The notes under the pieces: model-generated
What the model was told of the DNA's origin: nothing
The model's input: only the letters and a program-made list of their open reading frames with translations
Database searches by the model: none
NCBI GenBank assembly: GCA_947480015.1
Contig: CANKBS010000026.1
Span: 1 to 51,414, forward strand
Length of the DNA: 51,414 nt
Direction of reading: 5' to 3'
Source: Sphingobacteriaceae bacterium
GTDB lineage: Bacteria; Bacteroidota; Bacteroidia; B-17B0; Aurantibacillaceae
Made by a program: the position numbers and the translations under genes
Part shown: positions 8,531 through 16,993 of the stretch, one piece after another
Layout of the letters: each line of letters begins with the position of its first letter
Position numbering within the stretch: the first letter of the stretch is position 1

Positions 8531-9175
8531 ATGCCAACGTATAGGCTCAGAAATTTTTTTTTATGGACACTAATTTTGTTTTCAAAATTAGCAAACGCTC
8601 AATGCCCAGGATTAGGTGCCGGCACCCATACCTTATGCGATCCGCTCGCATCTTCTATAACCTTAGCACATTCCGGCAATATTGATTTTTTATTCGATAC
8701 GTATTATCAAATCAATGGTGGAATTACCCGAGGTGGTTCAACACAAATTCGAATTAAGGCTATCAATAATATAAGTTCAACGTGTCAATGGAAACTTGTG
8801 ATGTATGTAAGTAATATCAGCGGCACAGCAACACCAACCGACTGGAGTAATCAAACATTATACGGTGCGGCCGGAAGCGGAAGTATCCCGCAACTCGATC
8901 TTCTTGAAATAAGGCTAGATAATTTTTGCCATACGCCAACTAATGCAGGGGCATGGCAGCAATTTGCGGCTTTAAACGGGTCATCCATCGACATCATTAA
9001 TTCGGCAATGCTTGTATCTGCCGGCTCATGCGTTACCCAAGTAAATGGCGCAGGCGATTACCTCTCTAATTTTGGCGAATACACATTTACATTGGATTAT
9101 AGAATTATACCGGGCATTACGCACAAGCCTGGCATGTATGCCATAAAAATTAGCTTTTGTTTATCTGAAATGTAG
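8531..9175 (+). CDS. Exported subunit-like protein B (putative minor or tip subunit)
   Basis: Protein of 214 aa with a signal peptide ending LANAQ. The mature chain follows the plan of subunit A (NIDFLFD, GGITRGGSTQ, LLEIR, DYRIIPG, final PGMYAIKIS strand) but is shorter and has six Cys against one in A, enough for three disulfides. A Cys-rich, lower-copy paralogue placed after an attenuator resembles tip or adaptor subunits of fimbrial operons. Its TAG stop shares the G with the GTG start of the following gene (TAGTG), so translation of the large outer-membrane protein is probably coupled to it. Function is inferred from paralogy and position. Confidence 0.58.
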   Translation: MPTYRLRNFFLWTLILFSKLANAQCPGLGAGTHTLCDPLASSITLAHSGNIDFLFDTYYQINGGITRGGSTQIRIKAINNISSTCQWKLVMYVSNISGTATPTDWSNQTLYGAAGSGSIPQLDLLEIRLDNFCHTPTNAGAWQQFAALNGSSIDIINSAMLVSAGSCVTQVNGAGDYLSNFGEYTFTLDYRIIPGITHKPGMYAIKISFCLSEM

Positions 9176-12100
9176 TGAACAATAAACCTGAACATAGTTA
9201 TAGGCTTCTTTATAGGTTAATACCTGTCGTGTTTTTTTTGTGCCATGCTAGTTTTACACTATTATCACAAAAAAAAACCGAATCCATTTATGCCAAAAAA
9301 TTAACCGTTAATTTCTCGGAAAAAGAAATTAACTATGAAGAGTCAACCTCCATCACCAATGTCTTGCGTGTTATTAATAATACGAATCTGCAATCGGCTA
9401 CCATTACCATTCAGGTGATTTCTCCGGCCGGTTGGAAATCGCTTCAAACTGCAAACAAGGAGATTGTTATAAATAAAGGCGATTCGGTTTTTATTCCAAT
9501 TCGACTTATTCCAGGTAAAAAGAAAATTAGAGGCGGCGCGAGTTACTCCATTAAAACTTTTATTACCGATAAGCAAAGTGGGCAACTCTTTTCCGCCAGT
9601 TTTTTTGCGGTGCGAAAACACGTGAATAAAATAACCATGGATATTGATCCGGCGCGCAAGGTTTATTTGCTCAATAATGAAACCAAAGCAAATTTTAACA
9701 TCACATTAAGTAACGAAAGTGACGATGATGAACGTGTAATGGTAACACTGAAAAAAAGCAGTCGAGATGTTGCTGTAACCGATTCGGCCGGTAAGTTTCT
9801 GCAAAAAGAGTACATTCAAATCCCACTTAGGCCAAATGCCGACACCACCATTCCGTTTAAATTGCAGTTACTGAATTCAATGCGTAATCAGCGTCGCGTT
9901 GATAATTATAATTACTCATTAAAAACCCCCATCAGTTTTAATACAAGCATTTATATTCAAGCAACCAAACCCTCAGGCATAAAAAATAATATCGATAGCA
10001 CAAAAAATAGTGAGAATTTTCAAATTGGTAAAAGCATAAAATTTGTAAAACTAAATAATTCGTTACGCGCAAATCAATATGGTTCCAATTGCTTACCCGT
10101 AACATTAATTTCCAACATTGGTTTTTTTAGTACTCAACCAATCATTAATAATGTACTCTTTGGAAATTATACAATCGATTCAATATCGTTCGTGTCCTAT
10201 AACCTGCAAGCTTCTTATGCAGGGCATAATTTTACTGGAAATACATTTAAAACCTTAAATGGCAATTTAGCCTATGCCAGCAACAGCATTGGCTTTCAAA
10301 TTGGCAATTCGGTCAGTCTAAATATGCCGTACGTGCGCATGCGAGGGTCTGGCGGTAATGGTATAGCAGCGACTTATCAAATAAAACCTAACCATAAATT
10401 AGGCTTTGCCTTTACAAAACCACCAATTTACAGCTCGGTTCGTGGGTATAATTTAACCTTAGGTTATTCAGGTCAATACAAAAAATATTTTTATGGCGTA
10501 GGATACAATTTTAAAAATGCCAACACACTAAAAGTGACGTCGTATAGCGCCGGATTAAATTTTAAATTGACGCAGAATCAAACTTTTAATGTGCAGTTGG
10601 GTATGGATGATTTTAAAAATGATTTCATTCATGCCTATTCGCAATACCTTAGTTCCGGATATCAAATAATGTACTTAAACCAAAAAGCAAATTCAAATAT
10701 TATCGCCACATACATTCGCAGCCCATATAACTTTAATAACAAGTTAACCTCAAAAGATTCCACCTTATTCAACAAAATAATTAATTTAGGCATTCAAAAC
10801 CGAATACCTATTTATAAAAATAAATATATTCTAAATACGCAACATTCATTTAATGGTAGTAACAGTTTTGACCCTGCCAACAACCCTGCTAAAAGAAATT
10901 TATACACAAATAGTTTTATTTTCTCAAGCACTAAAACTAAAACAATGTCTTACTTACCTGGAATAATTATTAATTATTCCAATAATTTAAATCAAAAGTT
11001 GTTTTCCCCAGGTGCACAGCTTGGTATTAATAATAGCGATTTTACTAAAAATAGGCGCATCGGCGCTACGTTTTTCGCATCCTATAATAAATTACTCAAT
11101 TATACGGCTACACCTGCTTTTTTAACAAGTAGAATTAACGTTTTTGCAACTTACCGGGTTTGGAATTGCTTCATTAATCATCAGTTTGGACCGTATACAC
11201 AAGGCGATGTTTTGCAAGCCCTCAATACCGACAAACCGTATTATCAAGCCGTCAACTTTCGTTTAAACAACCAATATCAATTTAAAAATGCACATTTTTT
11301 ACTCGAAAATAATTTCGTGTATTCGTTTGTTAATTCAAATAACCGAAATTCATTTAATCTGTATTCTCAGCTCTTTTATTATTCTAAAAATGGTTGGCGG
11401 CTCGACCTGAATGTAAATTGGGGTTACGTAATTGCCGAAAGTTTTAAGTATGCCTATTTGCCAGGCGTGGTAAACACTAATGTGATGGAAACGAGTCCAA
11501 CTAAGCAATCGCAAAGTAATCTTGTTATTGGCTTGGGATTAAAAAAAGATTTTTGCATCCCCTTACCTAAAAAATACGTGAAAATGAAATACTGTGATTT
11601 AAAGGTTAAATCCTTTATTGATGTAAATGGTAATTTAAAATTTGATCCACACGATTTACCAATTGAAAATGTGGTAATTGCTTTAAATCAACACGAAACC
11701 CAATCAGATAAATTAGGCGAAGTTGATTTTAATAACTTAGATAAAGGCATATATAAATTAACAGTAACACCTATCGAAGACATCGGCGCGTGGTTCCCCG
11801 TTTTTAAAGATTCAGTTGCCGTATTTAATACCGACACCTTGTTTATACCATTTGTACAAGGCGTAGAAGTATTTGGTGATGTGGAAATTGAGCGGGATAA
11901 ATTTAGTTCCGACATGAAAGGCGCGCTGGATGTTTCGCGAATTAGGATTGTATTAACCGATAGTGCAGGCAATAATCAGACAACCATTACTGATTTAAAA
12001 GGTAGTTTTAAATTTTATGTGCCGCATAATAAATACACATTAAAGTTTGATGAAAGCATCCTGGGCAAAGACCTCGATTTGACTGAAAATGATATCGAGG

Positions 12101-12591
12101 TAAATCTTGAGGATGGGGTCGATAGTTATTATTACACATTTCATGTCATCGAAAAACGAAAAACAGTAACATCAAAAAAATTCAACAGCGCGGGTGAACA
12201 AATTCCCCTGCCAAGCCCTGACGATATTAGCAAAAAATACAAACTGCGTTACTTGGATAGCCTAACACTTATTTTGAATAAAAATTTAGCCAAACCACTC
12301 GATAATATAAATGTCATTAACGCCATCCAAAATCAAGTGAAAGATTTAAGTGTTGAATTAAATGTTGGATTTACCTTGCAAGTGGATGTGCTTACTAAAG
12401 GACAATTTCCTGATGCACCACTCCGACAATTAATACGATTAAATCAAGTGGATTCTATCCAAAATTCTGATGGCAGCAAAGAGTATTACTCAGGGTTCTA
12501 CGCCACCATAGAAGATGCTCAAAAAGTGGCCAATCAATTACGTAATAAAGGATTGAAAAAATCAATCATAAAAACAAAACAAAATAAATAG
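9175..12591 (+). CDS. Large outer-membrane protein, usher-like candidate
   Basis: Protein of 1138 aa from a GTG start overlapping the previous stop. A signal peptide (about 12-31) is followed by two Ig-like/NEW3-type modules (about 37-150 and 155-270). Residues about 300-790 have the alternating, aromatic-ended strand pattern of an outer-membrane beta-barrel (many N/Y/F-rich repeats). After the barrel comes a SdrB/carboxypeptidase-regulatory-like domain starting near 807 with a DVNGNLKFDPHD calcium-loop-like motif, a second similar domain (about 905-985), and a SPOR-like C-terminus (about 1070-1135: YYSGFYATIEDAQKVANQL). Ushers of the chaperone-usher pathway also combine a barrel with small beta domains. 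Standing between subunit genes and a chaperone gene, it is the best candidate for the secretion pore. No direct homology to FimD/PapC was established. Confidence 0.55.
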   Translation: MNNKPEHSYRLLYRLIPVVFFLCHASFTLLSQKKTESIYAKKLTVNFSEKEINYEESTSITNVLRVINNTNLQSATITIQVISPAGWKSLQTANKEIVINKGDSVFIPIRLIPGKKKIRGGASYSIKTFITDKQSGQLFSASFFAVRKHVNKITMDIDPARKVYLLNNETKANFNITLSNESDDDERVMVTLKKSSRDVAVTDSAGKFLQKEYIQIPLRPNADTTIPFKLQLLNSMRNQRRVDNYNYSLKTPISFNTSIYIQATKPSGIKNNIDSTKNSENFQIGKSIKFVKLNNSLRANQYGSNCLPVTLISNIGFFSTQPIINNVLFGNYTIDSISFVSYNLQASYAGHNFTGNTFKTLNGNLAYASNSIGFQIGNSVSLNMPYVRMRGSGGNGIAATYQIKPNHKLGFAFTKPPIYSSVRGYNLTLGYSGQYKKYFYGVGYNFKNANTLKVTSYSAGLNFKLTQNQTFNVQLGMDDFKNDFIHAYSQYLSSGYQIMYLNQKANSNIIATYIRSPYNFNNKLTSKDSTLFNKIINLGIQNRIPIYKNKYILNTQHSFNGSNSFDPANNPAKRNLYTNSFIFSSTKTKTMSYLPGIIINYSNNLNQKLFSPGAQLGINNSDFTKNRRIGATFFASYNKLLNYTATPAFLTSRINVFATYRVWNCFINHQFGPYTQGDVLQALNTDKPYYQAVNFRLNNQYQFKNAHFLLENNFVYSFVNSNNRNSFNLYSQLFYYSKNGWRLDLNVNWGYVIAESFKYAYLPGVVNTNVMETSPTKQSQSNLVIGLGLKKDFCIPLPKKYVKMKYCDLKVKSFIDVNGNLKFDPHDLPIENVVIALNQHETQSDKLGEVDFNNLDKGIYKLTVTPIEDIGAWFPVFKDSVAVFNTDTLFIPFVQGVEVFGDVEIERDKFSSDMKGALDVSRIRIVLTDSAGNNQTTITDLKGSFKFYVPHNKYTLKFDESILGKDLDLTENDIEVNLEDGVDSYYYTFHVIEKRKTVTSKKFNSAGEQIPLPSPDDISKKYKLRYLDSLTLILNKNLAKPLDNINVINAIQNQVKDLSVELNVGFTLQVDVLTKGQFPDAPLRQLIRLNQVDSIQNSDGSKEYYSGFYATIEDAQKVANQLRNKGLKKSIIKTKQNK

Positions 12592-12601
12592 TAATTTTAG
12601 A

Positions 12602-14203
12602 GTGGTGAAAGTGACGACACGTAAATATTTTCCTATTCAGCAAACAGTATTTTTAATGGTGCTTTTAGTTTGCTCCTTTTCTTGCTTTGCTCAAAAATCA
12701 ACGGCAGATTACAAGGTTACTAAAACTGGCCTCCAATATAAACTATACAATAAAACAAAGGCAGCAGCTATTGAGAAAAACGACCGCGTATATTTAGCCT
12801 ACACAACACGCATAAGCGATGGCAGTATTGTAGACGAAGTTGCTCAATACGCGTTTATCGTAGGTCAAAATGAAGGGCTTAAGGGTTGGGATGAGGCCTT
12901 ATTGCTTCTGCATGTTGGCGATAGTGCCGGATTTATTCTCCCGCCCGAATTAGCTTACGGCAGCCGCAAAGTTGGCAAAGTGCCTCCAAATTCAACGCTT
13001 CGTTTAAATTGTAAAATAGTTAAAAAAGAAAAAGCCTATTTTAATTATAATAGCTTTGATAGCTTGGTATTAAAAGGTGGTGTTGTAAAGTATGCTCTTT
13101 CAAAAGGTTCGTCCGCCATTAAACCCAACGGTTACGTAACGATAAAGTTTACAGGATACGTATACACCGCAGAGGGAAATCGCCGCATTTTCGAATCCTC
13201 TTCAAGCAATTCCACCGAGGCATTTATTCAACTTGGCGTTGGTAAATTTATTAAAGGTCTTGATGAAGGAATTAAAACAATGCTCATTGGCGAAAAGGCC
13301 ACATTTATTATACCTCCGGAGTTGGCTTATGGCAATAAAACAAACGGCATTATTCCTGCAAATTCTGTTTTGTATTTTGATATTGAACTCATCAGTCAAA
13401 CAAATCCTTTTTTTACCTTTCACTCTACCGATACGCTGGTATTACCGAATAAAATCAAACTTCTTAAAAATAAATCACCCTATACACCTATCAATTCCTT
13501 CGATAAGGTCGTTACCTGCCATTGTGTGAGTTATTATTACGATGAAAAGCAGCAACCAATTGTTTTTAGTAACACACACGAAGGAAGTAACACGCCGCTT
13601 ACCATGCGTATTGGCGCTAAAACTACTCTAAGCGCATTCGCTTTTGGCCTGGTTTATTTTGCACCGTCCGATTCAGGTTTAATTATAACGCCTCCCGGTA
13701 TAGACTTCGGCAAAACAAAAAGAAATGTAATAACAGAGAATAAGTACATTTATCATCAAATAGAGGTGCTTGCTGTCAATCCTTACCCGTTTTTTGAAAC
13801 GGCGCATTTCGACACCACTAGCCTCCCTTCAGGCTTAAAATACATTCAAATAAGATCGTACCACAACGATTCAATAAAACTATCAGATGACGTGCAAATA
13901 GCTTATACGGGCTTTTACATCGACAGTCTAGGGAAACCTATTATAGTCGATGCGAGCAGAGAAAACGGTAAATTACTAACCTTCAAAATGAAAGAGAATG
14001 CTGTCATTAAAGGCTTCTTAGAGGGTGTTTTAGGCATGGGCATCGGTGATGTAAGACGTTTACTCATTCCATTTAATCTAGCCTATGGCAAAGAGGGTGT
14101 TCCCTCGGCTGGTATTCCACCAAAACAAAATTTAATTTTTGATATTGAAATAATGAACATTACTCATAATCTAAACCATGAAGATAAACAACATGAAAAA
14201 TAA
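12602..14203 (+). CDS. Exported peptidyl-prolyl isomerase with four FKBP-type domains
   Basis: Protein of 533 aa, GTG start 10 bases after the previous stop; the signal peptide ends SCFAQ. Four FKBP-like units lie at about 55-145, 165-265, 285-390 and 410-525. Units 1, 2 and 4 keep the FKBP core (F..G....KG..E.L..M..G, then IPPELAYG or a close variant); unit 3 is degenerate, with ITPPGIDFG in place of the usual active-site loop, and probably only structural. FKBPs catalyse proline cis-trans isomerisation and often act as periplasmic foldases. Placement between the usher-like gene and the chaperone gene, with the last codons overlapping the next gene, suggests that it folds subunits or the barrel of this locus. 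Tandem four-fold FKBPs are uncommon. Confidence 0.85.
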   Translation: MVKVTTRKYFPIQQTVFLMVLLVCSFSCFAQKSTADYKVTKTGLQYKLYNKTKAAAIEKNDRVYLAYTTRISDGSIVDEVAQYAFIVGQNEGLKGWDEALLLLHVGDSAGFILPPELAYGSRKVGKVPPNSTLRLNCKIVKKEKAYFNYNSFDSLVLKGGVVKYALSKGSSAIKPNGYVTIKFTGYVYTAEGNRRIFESSSSNSTEAFIQLGVGKFIKGLDEGIKTMLIGEKATFIIPPELAYGNKTNGIIPANSVLYFDIELISQTNPFFTFHSTDTLVLPNKIKLLKNKSPYTPINSFDKVVTCHCVSYYYDEKQQPIVFSNTHEGSNTPLTMRIGAKTTLSAFAFGLVYFAPSDSGLIITPPGIDFGKTKRNVITENKYIYHQIEVLAVNPYPFFETAHFDTTSLPSGLKYIQIRSYHNDSIKLSDDVQIAYTGFYIDSLGKPIIVDASRENGKLLTFKMKENAVIKGFLEGVLGMGIGDVRRLLIPFNLAYGKEGVPSAGIPPKQNLIFDIEIMNITHNLNHEDKQHEK

Positions 14204-15101
14204 TAATTTGCTCAAATTATGTTTGACAATTTACGCCTTAGTGCTGTCTCAAGGCTACTCTGCTCAATCAGCCATTGATACCACAACAAAAAAACCGCTA
14301 ACCGAAACGACTACTAACGACACGCAAGATCAGAAAACATCTGGCGTTTCTATTTCTCCATCCATGATTCGTTTTAATGCTAAAGCCGGTACGACGCAGG
14401 TAAAAACAATTAAAGTAAACAACCAAACGAATAAAAGCATGAGTTTTCAGATTTTATTACAAGATTTTGGCCTATCAAGTGATGGTAAAACTGAAAGTGC
14501 AAAAAAACCAGACGATAAATATTCGCTTTCAAAATATTTAAACATTTCACCTTCTTTCATTGAATTAAAACCCTATGAGTCGAAAGTCATTACGATAACC
14601 GCCAACATTCCAAACAATGAGTTTGGTTATATTGCCATGTGGACAAATTTGGTAATTGATCAGGTGACAGAAAGAGGAAAAATGGAAGTGCCAAATGCTA
14701 CACCCAAAACCATTGCCCTTGGCATAACAGCAGGGATGGGCTTTGCTATACAAGTGAGTCAAAATCCACCTAATGTGATTATCAATAATGTAGAAATCAC
14801 GAAAATGAATTTTCAAAATCATGATGTGAAAAACAAAGCCGATGCAATTAATTTAAAAGTTAAAAATCAAGGTGACGGCATTGGTTATTGTTTGTATTAT
14901 TTAGAATTAACAAATTTAGCAACAGGTAAGCTGCGTAAATTTAAAGTGAATCAGTTTGGCGTATTGCCAGGCTATGAAAAAGAAATTTCGTTTAACTTGC
15001 CGGCTGAACTCCCCAAGGGAAAATACTCAGGTCTTGCAGTTATTGATTTTGGCGATTCAGGCCAATTACAAACAGCCGAATTAGAATTTACCATTCAATA
15101 A
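14178..15101 (+). CDS. PapD-like periplasmic chaperone
   Basis: Protein of 307 aa (302 if the ATG at 14193 is used; that one removes five residues and gives the cleaner signal peptide, ending GYSAQ). Two Ig-like domains follow a Thr-rich linker. The first (about 55-170) begins ISPSMIRFNAKAG and continues TIKVNNQTNKSMSFQI, the pattern of pilus-assembly chaperone N-domains. The second is about 180-305 and ends in a GLAVIDFG-type strand. Such chaperones complete the fold of fibre subunits by donating a strand before handover to an usher. The gene overlaps the FKBP gene and is followed 7 bases later by the OmpA gene. The general fold call is good; direct homology to PapD is not proven. Confidence 0.62.
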   Translation: MKINNMKNNNLLKLCLTIYALVLSQGYSAQSAIDTTTKKPLTETTTNDTQDQKTSGVSISPSMIRFNAKAGTTQVKTIKVNNQTNKSMSFQILLQDFGLSSDGKTESAKKPDDKYSLSKYLNISPSFIELKPYESKVITITANIPNNEFGYIAMWTNLVIDQVTERGKMEVPNATPKTIALGITAGMGFAIQVSQNPPNVIINNVEITKMNFQNHDVKNKADAINLKVKNQGDGIGYCLYYLELTNLATGKLRKFKVNQFGVLPGYEKEISFNLPAELPKGKYSGLAVIDFGDSGQLQTAELEFTIQ

Positions 15102-15108
15102 ATAAAGT

Positions 15109-16110
15109 ATGAAACTTAAACGGGTTTGTTGTTTTATAAGCGTATCAGCCTTACTCAGCTGCGCACCAATGAGTAAAGTAAACGGACTAAAAGTAGAATT
15201 AACCGACCGTGAAATAGAAATTACTAGCTTACAAAAAATAAATCAAGAAAATCAGGATAAATTTCTAGTCCTAACAGAAAAGCTGAAAAACGCACTGAAT
15301 TCTTCCAATATTTTAAGGCTCGATACGGCTATTTTGTTAAGCGAAGTACGCAATCTGGAAGCAAAGAATAAACTCGTAAATGAAAAAAAATTAGAAATCG
15401 AAAATAGCTATAAGGCACTTTTAATTGGTACCGAAAAGGACTACCAAGGATTTAGCAAAACATTAATTCTAGCCCAAGACGATTTGCTCAAAAAACAAGA
15501 TGAAATCAAACAACTTTCTGATAATTTGGATAAAAAATTAGCCGAGTTTAATAAGCTAAACAACGAATTTAAAATGCGTGAAGCAAGGGTTGTTGAATTA
15601 GAAGAAACGTTGAAAAAGAAAGACCAAGCTGTGTTAAAACTGCGCAAAACCATGCGCGATGCACTAATTGGGTTTGAGGATAAAGGACTAGCAATTTCAA
15701 TAAAAGATGGAAAGGTTTATTTAAGGCTTGATGAAAGTTTACTTTTTGAAAGTGGTAAATATAAATTGGAACCGAAAGGAACTGAAGTTTTAAAAAAAAT
15801 AGCTAAAATATTAGAGGAAAACGAAGACATTAACATCATCGTTGAAGGGCATACGGATGATGTTCCAATGAAAAGTCATGGCGATATCAAAGATAACTGG
15901 GACCTCAGTGTCATCCGGGCAAATGCCGTCACTAAAATCATACTTAGCAATGGGAAAATTATTGGCGCGCGAATCACTTCAGCCGGTCGAGGAGAGTTTG
16001 TTCCAATGGATAGTGCAAAAACTACGGAAGCAAGGAAAAAGAACCGTAGAATTGAAATAATTCTTACACCCAAACTCGATAGTTTATTTAGTTTAATTGA
16101 TACGAATTGA
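15109..16110 (+). CDS. OmpA-family lipoprotein with long coiled coil
   Basis: Protein of 333 aa. The N-terminus is a lipoprotein signal with lipobox LLSC and Cys18 as the lipidation site. Residues about 25-190 are a charged heptad-rich coiled coil. The OmpA/MotB peptidoglycan-binding domain (about 205-325) includes LFESGKYKL, IIVEGHTDDVP, the RANAV helix and KNRRIEIIL. The lipid anchor plus a coiled-coil spacer would let it bridge the outer membrane and the peptidoglycan. As the last gene of the locus, only 7 bases after the chaperone gene, it is likely to anchor or brace the assembly platform; that role is inference. Confidence 0.82.
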   Translation: MKLKRVCCFISVSALLSCAPMSKVNGLKVELTDREIEITSLQKINQENQDKFLVLTEKLKNALNSSNILRLDTAILLSEVRNLEAKNKLVNEKKLEIENSYKALLIGTEKDYQGFSKTLILAQDDLLKKQDEIKQLSDNLDKKLAEFNKLNNEFKMREARVVELEETLKKKDQAVLKLRKTMRDALIGFEDKGLAISIKDGKVYLRLDESLLFESGKYKLEPKGTEVLKKIAKILEENEDINIIVEGHTDDVPMKSHGDIKDNWDLSVIRANAVTKIILSNGKIIGARITSAGRGEFVPMDSAKTTEARKKNRRIEIILTPKLDSLFSLIDTN

Positions 16111-16326
16111 CGTATCTTATTTCAATCTGTAATCGTATTTAGACGACAGGACGACTCCCAAAAAGGTGTTTCATTTGTCTTAAAGCTGCTAAGCCCTCCC
16201 GAATGGTTTCGCAATCGTCCTTGTAAGAATTTCTTTTCGATTTAAACCATTAAATTCGTGCAAATTAGGATCGCAGCCTTTGAATTTTTCAATTCTGTTC
16301 AGGTCTAATCTATTAGGAATAAAACA

Positions 16327-16352
16327 AAAAACCCCGCCAAAAGGCAGGGTTC
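16327..16352 (-). terminator. Terminator of rpmE2
   Basis: Read on the minus strand, ACCCTGCC TTTT GGCGGGGT forms a stem with one internal mismatch, followed by a T-rich run. It lies 22 bases after the bL31 stop codon. Confidence 0.8.
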
Positions 16353-16373
16353 AGAACTATAATTTCAATAAAA

Positions 16374-16625
16374 TTATTTCTTTTTAGCGTAACGCGTGCG
16401 GAATTTATCAACACGACCGGCAGTATCAACCAATACTTGTTTACCTGTATAAAAAGGATGCGAGGTCATCGAAATATCCAACTTTACAAGCGGGTATTCG
16501 TTGCCGTCTTCCCATTGCAGGGACTCTTTTGTTTCAGCACATGAGCGGGTTAAAAATGTATAGCCATTGCTCATATCTTTGAACAAACACAATCTATAAT
16601 TCTCCGGATGGATTTCTTTTTTCAT
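16374..16625 (-). CDS. rpmE2: Ribosomal protein bL31, type B
   Basis: Protein of 83 aa from the ATG at 16625; the ATG 30 bases further up would add a non-conserved decapeptide. [17 protein letters not shown] and SHPFYTGKQ are characteristic of bL31. The zinc-binding CxxC of the other L31 form is absent, which makes it the type B paralogue. It sits on the large ribosomal subunit near the central protuberance and contacts the small subunit. It has its own promoter and terminator and is independent of the neighbouring secretion genes. Confidence 0.95.
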   Translation of the reverse strand: MKKEIHPENYRLCLFKDMSNGYTFLTRSCAETKESLQWEDGNEYPLVKLDISMTSHPFYTGKQVLVDTAGRVDKFRTRYAKKK

Positions 16626-16652
16626 CTTACTTATTTTAATTAATTCGGGCTG

Positions 16653-16683
16653 CAAATATACAATTTTATTTTATCCATTCAAA
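16653..16683 (-). promoter_or_regulatory. Promoter of rpmE2
   Basis: On the minus strand: TTTG, 19 bases, TATATTTG. Both elements match the Bacteroidota consensus exactly. The predicted leader is about 20-25 bases. Confidence 0.75.
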
Positions 16684-16905
16684 TTAAAATTCACAATTCC
16701 TGTCTTTTATTATTTTCATAAAATTGATTAACAAAAGATTTGTTAAAACGATTTTGCAAATTTCGGTAAAAGCCACCATAAGTTTCGTGCAAATTCAAAC
16801 GCTTTTTAACTGGTTTTCGGCTTACTTTTAACCAAACAAAATCTAAGCTAATTGTCTGATTATGAGAGTGAATTAGCTGGTAAAGAATAAAATTTAATGA
16901 GATTA
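16684..16905. other. Gene-free spacer between divergent promoters
   Basis: Part of a 368-base gene-free interval (16626-16993) that holds the rpmE2 promoter on one side and a possible porP promoter on the other. The middle is AT-rich, without a recognisable gene, repeat or strong hairpin. Confidence 0.5.
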
Positions 16906-16936
16906 TTTGTTTTTTAGAATTCTTTAGCTAATTTAG
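16906..16936 (+). promoter_or_regulatory. Possible promoter of the porP-gldKLMN cluster
   Basis: TTTG at 16906-16909, a 19-base spacer, then TAATTTAG at 16929-16936, one base off the TAnnTTTG consensus. It would give a leader of about 50 bases before the porP ATG at 16994. Confidence 0.4.
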
Positions 16937-16993
16937 CAGCCTAGGTACATTGTGTATAAAAGTGCACCTACGTAATTATTATAAAAATAAAGT

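Noticed and set aside
13202-13529. Overlapping frames on both strands inside the FKBP gene
   Set aside because: Shadows of the real gene; no domain or start signal.
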